Of a stretch of DNA of 64,000 bases, positions 1 to 12,099 are shown piece after piece. This stretch comes from Rapana venosa (Eukaryota; Mollusca; Gastropoda; Neogastropoda; Muricidae). The translations under genes and the position numbers were made by a program. Under the pieces are notes generated by a model, which did no database searches, was not told the DNA's origin, and worked only from the letters and a program-made list of their open reading frames with translations. The first letter of the stretch is position 1, and each line of letters starts with the position of its first letter. The stretch lies in contig CM054141.1 of NCBI GenBank assembly GCA_028751875.1, positions 70,673,660 to 70,737,659 on the forward strand, given 5' to 3'.

Positions 1-96
1 ATACACCTAATGTTTTTTCGAGTCATATTGTTGAACAACATTTAAACAAAAAATAAAAAAAATTTTAAGTGTCAGAGAGAATACAAACATGAGAGT

Positions 97-235
97 GAAG
101 GGGGGGAGGGAGAGGTAGGAAAGAGAGAGAGAGAGAGGGAGAGAGAGGGAGGGAGGAGGAGAGAGAGAGAGAGAGAGGGGGGGGGGGGAGAGAGGAAAGG
201 AGAGAGAGGGGGGGGGGGGTAGAGAGAGAGAGATC
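97..235. repeat. GA/G-rich low-complexity tract
   Basis: Purine-only sequence of GAGA runs broken by G runs of about 10. The long proline/leucine/serine-rich frames on the minus strand here are a by-product of the simple repeat and are not coding. Confidence 0.9.
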
Positions 236-314
236 ATCAAAGCTATATATACCAAAACGAAATATACTCTGATACAGTGAGGAAAAAATAATTATGCATA
301 TAATATTGCTCTCA

Positions 315-1470
315 ATACAGAACAGCAAAGGACCTAAAACAGAGCCTTGGGGTATACCAAAAACATTTGGACGAAAACTGGAGATAGATGCGTTCAAAGA
401 CACTCTCTGCTGTCTATCAGAAAGAAAAAATGAGATTAAATTTAGTGTGCTGAGAGATAGTTTGTAAGCTGATAGCTTTTTAAGGAGAAGTTTATGATTT
501 ATAACATCAAACGCTTTAGCGAAATCAACAAATAATACTCCTGTAAATTGATTTTTATTTATGTTTGATAACCATCGATCTATCAGTTTTGTTAAAGCTG
601 TATGGCATGAGTGATGTTCTCTGAACCCCGACTGATCTGGGTGTATAAGGTTATACTTGTTTAGATGGGAAAGAATACACTTATGTATATGTTGTTCCAA
701 GGGTTTTGAAAGAACTGATAATATAGAAATAGGTCTGAAGTTAGATGGATCAGCAGTATTTCCTGATTTAAACAAGGGAATAATTTTTGCTTGTTTTAAG
801 GCCTTAGGGAAGTATTGTTTACCCAGACAAAGATTGTAAATATATGTGAGAGTTTCCGCTATAACTTGAGAAGATAGTTTCAGAATTTTACCATCAATTC
901 CATCAATGCCACGACTGCCAGTCTGTTTTAATCGTTTTAACGCAATGGAAACTTCTTGAACACTTACAGGATGCACTTCAACAAAAGAACGAATGTTTTT
1001 TTTCAAGGCAGTATTTTTGTAATTCATCTAAGTCATTGTTATTAGAACCATCAGTTTGTATTATTTGTTTAGCCACAGTGGAGAAATGGTAGTTTCAGTT
1101 GTCTGCTGATATGTCTTTTGGTATATTTCTTGACAAGTTTGCGTTTTTATCAGTTAACTGATTTAGCTTTCCAAATAGATCTGCTATTTTTCTTTTCATT
1201 TATCAGATGGAGAAAATATTTCTTTTTCTCAGCTCGTATCAGAGAAGTTACTTTATTCCTTTGCTTTTTATAGTTTTCACGGCAGTCATGTTTCAACAAA
1301 TAGTCTCTGTGATATATAGCATTTTGGATTTCATTGGTTAGCCATGGAGGTTTTATTCGATATCTAACTCTTTTGGTCTGTAAAGGAGCATGTGTGTTGT
1401 ATACATTAAGAAAAATACTATACCAAACTTCTAAAGCCTGATCAGGATCTGTATATTGATAGACAGACAG
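315..1470 (-). mobile_element. Truncated non-LTR retrotransposon (LINE) with reverse transcriptase fragment
   Basis: Read on the minus strand, the segment from about 1470 to 1150 encodes the spacer region upstream of a LINE reverse transcriptase (features such as PPWLTNEI and a basic YKKQRNKVTSLIRAEKKKYF stretch). After a frame change between about 1150 and 1027, the RT domain follows. It has the early motif RPISILSVLSK, motif A FVDFAKAFD with a catalytic Asp, and motif B PQGSVLGPLLF. The sequence stops right after PLLFCI, so the motif C (YADD-type) block and everything downstream are absent, as is the endonuclease upstream. The motif spelling fits the Jockey/CR1 broad group; the exact clade cannot be fixed by eye. 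It is a dead fragment: a frameshift, and truncation at both ends. Confidence 0.9.
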
Positions 1471-1474
1471 ATAA

Positions 1475-1554
1475 GACAGACAGACAGACAGAGACAGAGA
1501 GACACAGAGAGAGTGACAGACAGACAGACAGAGACAGAGAGACACAGAGAGAAT
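1475..1554. repeat. Two copies of a 40-bp GACA-rich unit
   Basis: A 40-bp unit of GACAGACA and GACACAGAGA blocks occurs twice back to back with only terminal differences. It abuts the broken upstream end of the LINE fragment. Confidence 0.85.
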
Positions 1555-3056
1555 GCTGACTGGTTGATACATTCCCTAAATCGAAAAAAAACCTTCTCTG
1601 GCACTCTAATAATTACGATCAAAGAAAGAGAGGCAGCATACTGCGTTTATACTGTATACTCCAGTGTACTGCTGTGTGTCGGGTACATACATGTACAGTG
1701 CCAGGGCTCTCATGGTGTAGCAATGTACGGTTTGGCATAGGGGTTGGGTAGGTGCATACGGGTGTTACAAACACAGGCACCCACACACGCGTAAATAAAA
1801 GACAGACAGACACTCTGACAAACAAACAGGTTGTATTGGACAGACAGACAAACGGACACACATTGATTATACACATCCAGGTATGCACACTCGCACTCAT
1901 ATACACACGTGCGCGCATAGTGTGTGTGTGAGTGTGTGTGTGTGTGTGAGAGAGAGAGAAGGCAAAACAGATTAATGTATGTATCTAGCCTGTCTGCCGT
2001 ATGGCAGATACAGTGTACGGCTGTGTGTACAGTCTGACAAATGCCGGGATATTTGTTGTTGTTGTTTTAACCAGGGTCAGTTTGCTAACAGTAAAAGCCC
2101 TAGAGGACTTATCTGTTGACCCAAAACGGGAAATAATAGCAGCAACAACCAAAACAAGAACAAGAGCAAAAACACTTACGACGATGATGACAACAACAGA
2201 AGTAGCAAAACAACGATCACGGCAACGATGACAACAACAACACTGTGGTAATAATGGGAAGAAAGAAGAAGAAGAAGAAGAAGAAGAAGAAGAAGAAGAA
2301 GAAGAAGAAAAGAACTCCGACGACAACAACAACAGTAGCAGCGACAACAACAACAACAACGACAACGGAAACATCAAAACAAACGACAACAACAAGCAAC
2401 AACATCAACAATATCATCATGAACAACAAGTCTAGACGCGCTTAACAAGATAAAAATACAGTAAAAAGACAGTGAAAGCAGACCGTTGTACCCCACCCCC
2501 TCCCGAAAAGAAGAGAAGAAGAAGTAATGAGAAATGAACCCACCAGGACACAGGCAGCCAGCACAGAGCCCAAGACATAGGGCAGGACTTCAGTAGACAC
2601 CCAGTGGAAGAAGGACCCGCCAAACTCCTGAATCAACTGATTGTTCACTCCTGAAGAATTCCCAGACATAGTTCAAGCCTGAAAAACAAAGAATGGCCAA
2701 AAGTACTGAGATTGTTTAGTGGCTGCAAATTATGAGGGAACAAAAACAAATAAACAGGAAGAGCAATGCCGCTGCAATGCCCCTGTTTACTGCCAGAGTC
2801 ATGCAGCTCAGTTTGGATTGAAAAAAAAACACCCACTGCTATATCTATATCTATATATGCCTGCATAGACCTAGGCCCACTAGGTCTAGGTAAAAAGTGG
2901 AAGAAAGAATGTATACATGATTCAATGTACAACAGTGTGTGGACGTGACGCAGAACAGAGCTGAAGCACAACTGAATGGTACAGAGATGTTGACAAACAA
3001 TGTACAAAAACGTCACAGCTAAAGGGGATCAAGCCCTAATCACAAAGAATAATAAA

Positions 3057-3092
<36 letters not shown>

Positions 3093-4829
3093 TTTAAGAT
3101 TTTGTTAAAGATTTTGTTCACTTCTTCTTTGGCAGCCACAGAAGTTAATGAAGTCAGCTTATTTAAACAAACGCTTCCATCAAGAACTGCATTTAAATGA
3201 TAAATGTGCAGGCATCGAACAAATAAAATCAACAAAGAACTATCGCATACCTGTCAGTCATATTCTTCGTCCGCAAATCAGGTAAAAGTACAGGAGTTAC
3301 AAGCCCCAGAACTACTTCTTATGCTAATCGTCATCGCGGCTGCGCTTGAGGTAAATCGGATTACAAGAAAATCCTAACGGCTTTAGAAATCGGCATTACA
3401 GTGTATGCTTGGTGGCCGCCGTCCAGTGTAGCAATGTGTGAGACTGACTGTTTGGCAAGAGGGCTGAAGGTCAACAGGGCTGTCTGTGTGTCTGTGTGTA
3501 TACCACACTGAGGCTGGCCATTTCAGAAGACCCTGATGGATCTAATAATACGTGTAGTTCTTGTAGCACTGAATCGATGTGATTGTTTGTTTCATCCAGT
3601 TCCCGCCCTTATCAGGGACTACAATTAAGGTTGAAAACATAAACCCAACATCCTAAAAACAACCAGCTCACACACACACACACACACACGCACGCTCGCT
3701 CGCTCGCGCACGCCAAATTAATCATAAGGTTTGGGCAATAAGGGAAAATATGTCTTGATCAATATGCGTCTTTATGAAATTTATATTATTAAACAGTAAC
3801 AGCGATAGCAGCAACCCAAGCAAAAATATCAAAGATTTAAAGAGAAGAAGAAAAAGCAATACACGTTAATATTAAAAAATAATAATGGCAAAACAAATTA
3901 CATATGTAATACGATGGGGAGTAGTTTATCTTTGATGCATCAAGTGGGTGCAGAAGTGACTTTTGAAGATTGTTATGGATTGGCATTGTCTAACTGAATC
4001 AGAAAGGGACTTCCATAGCACAGGGCCTGAGTAAAGTAAACTATATATGAACAAATCCATTCTTGGGATTCGGAAACTTTGATTTTTGGTATTTCCCATA
4101 TGATTCATTTGGAACTTGTCTTTTATGGTGGAGGAACAGATCCTGCCATTACCTTAACCGTCATGAGGTCTTATGTTCCAGTCTTTGGTGTAAAGAGAGA
4201 ACATTCAACTGAGTATAATCTACCTATAAAAAGTTTGTCTTCTTCAAAAGCACCAATTAAAGCATGTTTGTATAGACATAGTTCAGTTTTCATGTTTGCA
4301 ATATCAGAATCCCACAGGATTGATGAATAATCTATTGAGGATTGTATGGAACCTTAGAAGAATAGTTTCTGCGAGTGAAAGTCAAGGAATGCTTGATTTG
4401 GCTGATTGGATAACTCTGCGTTACAAGTATGGCATAGAGTAAAAAAAGCATGTAGTCATGCCAGCTGAGATTATCGTCTACTGCACTCCAACAGCTTGTA
4501 ATCAGAGCTGCGTTTCGCTATCTCCTTTATATTTGGATTGGAAACAACAGCTCATTGGATAGGTTTTGTTACTTTTGTCTGATATTGATGAGCATGCGTT
4601 TTGCTTTTGTGGGTGTATAGACATGTGGTTATGCTTAGTCCATTGTATTATTAGTACTTTTTTGTAATGCATTTACAAGAGTGTCAATATCAATATGGCT
4701 TGTAGTAATGGGTGTGTCATTAGTAAATAGTTCACACTTGGATTTTTAAAAAAACCTACAGCCTCCCCTCCCCCCTCGACAAAAAATCACCATAATAAAA
4801 ACACCATTAATTTAACAATCATACAGAAC

Positions 4830-4830
<1 letters not shown>
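1555..4830. other. Intergenic stretch rich in simple repeats; no gene seen
   Basis: Contains a CA/GT-rich block (about 1890-1960), a long GAA run at 2263-2309 followed by AAC/ACG-rich sequence up to about 2420, and (CA)n runs at about 3059-3090 and 3668-3690. Frames of 60-136 codons here are poly-Ser, poly-Lys or poly-Thr artefacts of the repeats. I found no convincing exon. Confidence 0.6.
2263..2309. repeat. (GAA)n microsatellite
   Basis: Uninterrupted run of about 15 GAA triplets. It gives poly-Lys in one frame and poly-Phe or poly-Ser in others. Confidence 0.95.

Positions 4831-4860
<30 letters not shown>
4829..4860. repeat. (GA)n microsatellite
   Basis: Dinucleotide AG run of about 30 bp. 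Confidence 0.95.
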
Positions 4861-4863
<3 letters not shown>

Positions 4864-4869
4864 AGAGTT

Positions 4870-7500
4870 CTTTTCCCTTCAGAGTTGAGGACGTTATGCA
4901 CGTGGAAAACGATCTCTGTTCACTCACAGAGGGCGCTTACTAACTGGACCTGCGCACTTCACTGTTCTGTTGAGGGGGACTGATTCCATGATTCAAAATC
5001 GTTGGGACAACTGACAAGACGTGTTGTCACAGCTGAGCTCCCTGCAGTTTTAACATGAGGCCAAATGTAAGTTACTTGTTGACTTTGTTATTCGTAAGTT
5101 GTCGTTTTTTTATATTTGAAACTAAAATATGGAAAAACAAGAGGATTGTGAGAATTATTGGCAGGTCAAAATGTCCGTGTGCTCCCACTGGTGTAACCAG
5201 ATTTCTACTTTGCTCTTTAGGTATCGTTTTGGCACTGCACTGAAGTTTTGGCGAGTGTCATGTCATAACCACGAAACTATTCCATCCCCTGTCCTCCTGA
5301 ACTTTTAAAAACAAAATGTAATCCCCACCCCCTCCCCACTTCCTGGACATGGGAAAGACTGGCACCAAAAGAGCGAACAGCCGTTGCAAAGTTGAACTTT
5401 TTTTTCTGAGGTTCAATGACCAAGCTGATGCTTTTTCATCTCGCCCTTCTTCCCAATTTTTACATGTCCAGAATATAGATTGGCCAAACACCTTTACACT
5501 GCTAAACTTTGATGAAAAAAATCTGTGGTAGGCTGAGGAATGTGGGGTGGACGTGAAGGGTATGCATTTGCCTCTGCTAACTTGTTACCACCTCCCCCCC
5601 CCCCCCTTTTCAAGCTGTAGTGCCCGTATGTTGATCCAGCTAACAGGAGTAAATCTCGTGTTGAAGAATTAACAGTACCCCCACCCCCCCTTCCCATAAG
5701 TTCCCTGTAAAATTCTTACACTTCAAATGGTCAAGTGCATATTGCCGTGCTTATAGTTTTACAAATATCCTGGAGGAAAACTGACTACAATGTGAATGTT
5801 TGTTGCTGATTGATTAAAAATAAGCTGGATACAAATCAATCCAGACGCCCGAGTTACTTACCTTGGCCCGCGACGTTAGCGGGAAACCGCGTGATTTGAG
5901 CCTGAAAGTTGCACCAGTTTGCATGTGCCATTGTCTCTACCGATTTGTAACACCTTTAAGTCTTCTCTGTAAATTTCCAGCAAGTTCTGCATGTAGCCTA
6001 CTGGAACTGTTGGTTTGTACGCAGACCATTGCATTTTCTATTTAGCATGTTCGTTGCACAAGCTCATGATTTTTTTTTTTTTAAACCCAGCCAGGTTCCT
6101 ATCTTTAAGCTGGCCATTTTTACATCGCTTTAACTTTTCAGAATGAAATCTAAACTTTTGAGGCCAATAATTAGTTCACATTTCAATTTCTGAGAACTGA
6201 TAGTCTATTAAAGAAAAAACCCTTAGCATTCAAGCCTAACCTGGCTAGCTGTATTCTCTTGAAAAGAAACCCTAGTCCCTCAAGCATGATACCCGTTTAA
6301 AATGAACTGGGTAGTTGACTAAATTTGGAAATGAGATTTATGGTCATAATTCCGTGCTGCCAAACGGTCAACATTCAGTGAATTGAAGCAAATGGCATTT
6401 AGATTTCCACACAGTCCCCCTCCTGTGGGTATTTCTTTAAGGTATTCACTAAAATTTCCTCTCGAACAAGAAATTAAGAGAATTGTGTGGCATAAAAACC
6501 GTGTTGCTTGGCCCTGTGCTTATTTATAAATGGCTGGTGGTGTTGTACAATACAGTTCGCTCCTACCTTGTGGCAGTTAGACCTGTGTGAACTTCGAATT
6601 GCGCTAGTGCAATATACCAAGTACATGAAAAGAATGGTACAATCGAGTCCAAAAATAAACACGGACACACATGTCCTTTTGTTTCTTCTTTCAATGGTGC
6701 TGTCAACAACCCAACGGCGGTGTCATTTCAATAGAATACAAACTGAAATACTCGTTTTTGGAAATGTGCATCTCAAGTGCATTTACGTATTTTCATATTT
6801 TTCGCAACACACCAATTTCAGACATGAATAAATTATGGAAACTTAAATGTGCACATTTCTTCTGATTGTTTATATGCAAAAGCAGAATAAGCCAATGGTA
6901 TCCTTGCACACGAGTTGACATGTCACATGCTCTCAGGCATGTGGTTCAGACACACGCAATAACCAGGATTATATGATGACCATCCATTTAATTTTTACCT
7001 CACGCTTTCGTGTTCATACTTGTATTCTTACGATATCCACTCATTCTTCGATCCATTTCTGTCATACCCTCAGGCTGTATTTCTGAGTTAGCATGGGACA
7101 ACCAGTTGAGCTTCCAAAGTCCCCGAAAACATTGTTGTATTCACAAACTGGTTCGATTTTACACCCCATCAGCTTTTCATCACATGTTTACAGTAATACC
7201 AGCACAAGAAGTCACTAGTTTTGTGAGGTGCTGCTAAACATACCACTGGCTGTAACTGGCTTTGTTGCCCTTCCATAAAGTGGTTTCATTTTCAACGCCT
7301 GCACTACAGGTTCTATGTGTATTTGGATATGGGACTTCTCAATTAAGTCTTATCTGAACAACTTGCAAATCCCCTTACACACATCATGAACTTTGAACCT
7401 CCACCCTCTGTTACTTTTAGATCAGGAGTAGGAACACTCGAACCAATAACCACTAGGTGATCCTACCCCTCTGTCAATCACAATTTGTTTTCAGGTCAAA
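4870..7500. other. No gene recognised
   Basis: Mostly unique A/T-leaning sequence with short C and T homopolymers (for example about 5596-5607 and 6070-6082). No frame longer than about 107 codons and none with recognisable motifs. I see no RNA gene. Confidence 0.5.
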
Positions 7501-7599
7501 AAATTCCTTGCTGATATGCAGTGTCCATTGTTGAAGTACGAACTGGTTCCTGCTGACCTCCTGCTGCTGCTGCTGTATCTGACTCTTCCTGCTGCTGCT

Positions 7600-9376
7600 G
7601 TTGCTGCTGCTGTATCTGAAATACCAATGTCATCTGTATCTGAAATATACCACTGTCATCTGTATCTGAAATACCAATGTCATCTGTATCTGGAATACAT
7701 CATCTGTATCTGAAATACACCAATGTCAACTGTATCTGAAATACCAATGTCATCTATATCTGAAATACCACTGTCATCTGTACCTGAAATACACCACTGT
7801 CATCTGTATCTGAAATACACCACTGTCATCTGTATCTGAAATACCAATGTCATCTGTATCTGAAATAACAATGTCATCTATCTGAAATACAAATGTCATC
7901 TATCTAAAATACCACTGTCATCTGTATCTGAAATACCAATGTCATCTGTATCTGAAATACCAATGTCATCTGTATCTGAAACACCAATGTCCTCTGTATC
8001 TGAAATACCACTGTCATCTGTATCTGAAATACCACTGTCATCTGTATCTGAAATACCACTGTCATCTGTAACTGAAATACCAATGTCATCTGTATCTGAA
8101 ATACCACTGTCATCTGTATCTGAAATACCACTGTCATCTGCATCGGAAATACCAATGTCATCTGTATCTGAAATACCACCGTCATCTGTATCTGAAATAC
8201 CACTGTCATCTGCATCGGAAATACCAATGTCATCTGTATCTGAAATACCAATGTCATCTGTATCAGAAATACCAATGTCATCTGTATCGGAAATACCAAT
8301 GTCATCTGTATCGGAAATACCAATGTCATCTATCTGAAATACCAATGTCATCTATTTTGAAATACCAATGTCATCTGTATCTGAAATACCACTGTCATCT
8401 GTATCTGAGATACCACTGTCATCTGTATCTGAGATGTCATCTGTATCTGAGATACCACTGTCATCTGTATCTGAGATACCACTGTCATCTGTATCTGAAA
8501 TACCACTGTCATCTGTATCTGAAATACCACCGTCATCTGTATCTGAAATACCAATGTCATCTGTATCTGAAATACCAATGTCATCTGTATCTGAAATATC
8601 AATGTCATCTGTATCGGAAATACCAATGTCATCTGTATCGGAAATACCAATGTCATATGTATCGGAAATACCACTGTCATCTGTATCTGAAATACAAATG
8701 TCATCTATCTGAAACACCAATGTCATCTGTATCTGAAATACCACTGTCATCTGTATCTGAGATACCACTGTCATCTGTATCTGAGATACCACTGTCATCT
8801 GTATCTGAAATACCACTGTCATCTGTATCTGTAACACCGTCATCTGTATCTGAAACACCAATGTCATCTGTATCTGAAACACCAATGTCATCTGTATCTG
8901 AAATACCACTGTCATCTGTATCTGAAATACCAATGTCATCTGTATCTGAGATACCACTGTCATCTGTATCTGAAATACCACTGCCATCTGTATCTGAAAT
9001 ACCACTGTCATCTGTATCTGAAACACCAATGTCATCTGTATCTGAAACACCAATGTCATCTGTATCTGAAATACCACTGTCATCTGTATCTGAAATACCA
9101 CTGTCATCTGTATCTGAAACACCACTGTCATCTGTATCTGAAACACTACTGTCATCTGTATCTGAAACACCAATGTCATATGTATCTGAAATACTACTGT
9201 CATCTGTATCTGAAACACCAATGTCATCTGTATCTGAAAAACACCAATGTCATCTGTATCTGAAATACCACTGTCATCTGTATCTGAAATACCACTGTCA
9301 TCTGTATCTGAAATACCACTGTCATCTGTATCTGAAACGCCAATGTCACCTGTATCTGAAACACCAATGTCACCTG
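7600..9376. repeat. 24-bp minisatellite, about 70 copies
   Basis: The unit is close to TCATCTGTATCTGAAATACC plus four bases (ACTG or AATG), with scattered 21- to 27-bp variants. Because the period is a multiple of three, four of six frames stay open through consensus units. Plus-strand products repeat SSVSEIPL or HLYLKYHC; minus-strand products repeat SGISDTDD or VVFQIQMT. Variants lacking GTA (TCATCTATCTGA) insert stops and shift frame, so no single frame crosses the whole array. The array is preceded at 7516-7620 by an open frame with a leucine-rich, signal-peptide-like stretch. A possible donor (ACAG|GTAATA) lies at 9419, but I cannot link the array to a gene. Confidence 0.95.
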
Positions 9377-9869
9377 CCAGCATCTTGTGGAAGGAGCAGC
9401 CCTCTTTCCCCATGACAGGTAATATTCTGTAAGTTATAAAAGATTGAGGTTTGACAGAGTGCAGTATGTAGGCTTTCAGTCACCCAGCAATGGAATCACA
9501 TTTCATGTTTTCTGCTGCCTTCAGATGGTTTAGAATGAAAAAAGGTGTCAGTATCCTGCAGTAATGTTTCATTGAACCCACGCAAGAAGGTGTAAGGAAG
9601 GAAATGGGTTTATGGCTGGCTTAGAGAACGCGACAGAAATGTTAACCAAAAAAAAAGTGATCCTCAAGCTTTATCACTTTTTTGTATAAACAAAATGAAC
9701 TTGTATTCAGAAACGATGATCCAGGTACATAATTTAAAAACATATCTGTATTGACATTGCACAGAAGGTTAGTAGTAATGGCAGCGAATATGACTGATGT
9801 GCTCATGTTGCATCATCTTAAATACTGTACACGTTACCCCCTCCCCCCAGCGAGAAAATTGGCATTAGA

Positions 9870-10000
9870 TATTTGAATTTGATGGTGTTGATTTTGAACT
9901 TCAGATGAGTTATTGTAGTTGCTGAAATCAACATAAGGTGACGTCCCTGATAGGGCCTTTGTGGTCGGTGGGGCGTAAACACGTCAGATGAAATGCTGAC
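9870..10000. repeat. Interspersed repeat fragment next to SINE-like copy A1
   Basis: The segment ending in ACGTCCCTGATAGGGCC and the CTTTGTGGTCGGTGGGGCG block resembles, with many substitutions, the segment at about 16485-16580. It leads into the SINE-like copy at 10047. I recall similar blocks as common interspersed repeats in gastropods. Confidence 0.45.
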
Positions 10001-10046
10001 TGCCATAATTAAAACTATTTCATTTATACCACTTTCAGTCACGAGA

Positions 10047-10310
10047 TTTCTCTGTGTGAAATTCGGGCTGCTCTCCCCGGGAGAGCGCGAATCCACAAGA
10101 GCAGCGCCACCTTTTTGGGGGGTCTGCAACTGTATTTGTTTCCTTATGAGTGGCTTTTTTCTAAGAATTCTGCCAGGGACAACACTCTTGTTGCCGTGGG
10201 TTTTGTGTAACACGGGACCTCGGTTTATCATCTAATCTGAAAGACTAGCGCCCAGAGCACCACTCATGGTCTAATGGATGGGGGAAACGTTTCGGGTCCA
10301 AACGAGATTG
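10047..10310 (-). mobile_element. SINE-like repeat, family A copy 1
   Basis: Shares with 44960-45335 an ordered series of blocks: GGCTGCTCT, GAGCAGCGCCACC (or GTGCC), TGTATTTGTTTCC, GAGTGGCTTTT, TTGCCAGGGACAAC-type and GTTGCCGTGGGTT-type. The orientation is inferred from copy 2, whose far end holds an inverted tRNA-like B-box. I remember the layout as a common SINE-like unit of caenogastropod genomes; a family name cannot be given. Confidence 0.65.
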
Positions 10311-11389
10311 ATGGTAGAGTGCTGAAAATCTCCCATCTTTCTCTTCAGGGCAGTTTGGCTGGATCACGTGTTGTTGCGGCGGTCATGAATGATTATGACT
10401 CTTGATGCTTTTCACTAAATGGTTAACCAGATGATGATCAGTGATTCATTAACTACGAAAATAATGCAGGCAGTTTTATCTCTGTAGACTTTTATAATTG
10501 TGTCACAGACCTTGCCTTGTGTGCTTGGTACGCAAGGTCTGTGTACAGTAGAAAACCAGCGCATTGGAGAAAACTGATTCAATCCATTTTAGTAACGCAT
10601 TCACTCAAACATCAGTGCATTAGTTTTCCAGCATCAGATAAACGATTGTGTAAACTTATAAACACTCCATTATGTTCAGGAAAAAAAGCCACTCATAATA
10701 TGAAAACATAAGAAAAAACTGACAGGTGGCTTTGTGCTTGTAGTGAATTAGCATTCTCCCATGGGAGAACAGTCCCAGTTCTGTGCTGACTTAGAAAATA
10801 TGCTACCACTGAAATCAACACACACACTCTCTCTAGCCTCTCTGTCTCTCTCTCCTGTCTCTCCTGTCTGTCTCTGTCTGTCTCTCTCTCCATCTGTTTT
10901 TATCTGTCTGTCTGTCTCTTGCCGTGTGTATATAACGCATATCTGTTCGTTTTTGTTGCCAGGCGTTTCCCAGGAATTTTGGACCTTCTCACTACAAACT
11001 ACAGACACCGGGCAATAACTTAACCTTGCTAGGCCCTTGTTTTTGAAGGATTAGAATGGAGGATTCCTTCAGGATTTTGTTTTCTTTGTATCTGGCGCAG
11101 TAGAATGAGATCTTTGGCTTCAGATTGGGGATAGTATGCAGTGGTTTATAGTTTTCATAAATGTCTATTGAACGCTCCCAGATTCCAAAAGGCCTGAGCT
11201 AGATTTGTTATATACAATGTATGGTATTTGAAAGGAGGATCTGCGTGACCTATCAGTTCTGAGGTACTGATTCAGAGGACAGGATAGAGTAGTGAGGAAT
11301 GTCTTGTTCAACATTGGATGGTATGAAGAGGTAGGGATGTAAAGCCATTGGGCACACTGCTGCCGCCTTGCACAGTCGTTCATCCTTCT

Positions 11390-11640
11390 TTCACCTATCC
11401 CTTAGTCTAGTAGACCATGGAGGCACCACTGAAGATTTTGCAACCAGCTTCCTCTACTCCTCGCTGTTTTTATCTTTCCATAGCAAGTCGTTCCACCCAA
11501 AGACAAGTCCATTCTTGTCTTCCTGTTATTTTCTGTCTGCCTCTTAACCTCTCTCCTACTGTTCCCTGTAGGATAGTCTTTGGCAGAATGTCTACCATGA
11601 TCACGGAAAGGGACAGCTGTCTTACTTTCTGATTTTCTTC
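11390..11640 (-). mobile_element. Decayed LINE 3' tail, copy 1
   Basis: Contains the block CACCACTGAAGATTTTGCAA followed by CCAGCTTCCTCTACTCCT. Its reverse complement encodes the EEWRKLV-KSSVVP-like tail typical of some RTE-like invertebrate LINEs. It is separated from the four clustered copies at 12100-12900 by a SINE-like fragment and A-rich DNA. Confidence 0.7.
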
Positions 11641-11656
11641 CGCTTTAACTTAACTT

Positions 11657-11733
11657 TATTCTTTTATTTCGAGGATAATAGAATAAGCACTCCTTTACCT
11701 TATTCCATCCAGTCTCCGTGTATCAGTCAGAGC
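11657..11733 (-). mobile_element. SINE-like repeat, family C, 3' end (inverted)
   Basis: The reverse complement reads as the 3' end of the repeats at 15908 and 32528: a GCTTATTCTATTATCCTCGA-type block and then AATAAAAGAATAA. Confidence 0.7.
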
Positions 11734-11814
11734 AGGCTCTTTTCTGTGTAATGACCTAGTCAGTTGCCTTCACGATCACTGGACACCAAACAGGATTGCA
11801 TTTCTCCTCAGAAT

Positions 11815-12060
11815 TAAAAATAAAATCAATAAAACTAAATTGAATTTAAAAAATGAAATAAAGATAAGAAGAAAGTAAACAACCCCCTAAAAAATTAGGA
11901 CAAAATAGAATGAAATAACATGCTAAAACTAAAATGAACTTAAACGATGCAGAATATAACTAAAAATGAAATGAAATCAAACCAAAATAAGATAAAATAG
12001 AAAATAAAATAAAACGAAATAAAAATAAATCGAACTAAAGTCAAAAAAGGGGGAAAATTA
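11815..12060. repeat. A-rich AAATAAAAT-type low-complexity tract
   Basis: Degenerate AAATAAAAC/AAATGAAAT sequence over about 250 bp with no open frame of note. Confidence 0.85.
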
Positions 12061-12099
12061 GAGGAGAGCAATCCTGGTGACAGTGATCTTGGTATTAGA

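Noticed and set aside
7600..9376. CRISPR-like regular array
   Set aside because: Units are contiguous 24-bp repeats without unique spacers, in animal DNA. It is a minisatellite.
8345..9415. Long open frames of 353-356 codons on both strands
   Set aside because: They arise from a repeat period divisible by three, and frame-breaking variant units occur throughout. No evidence of a gene.
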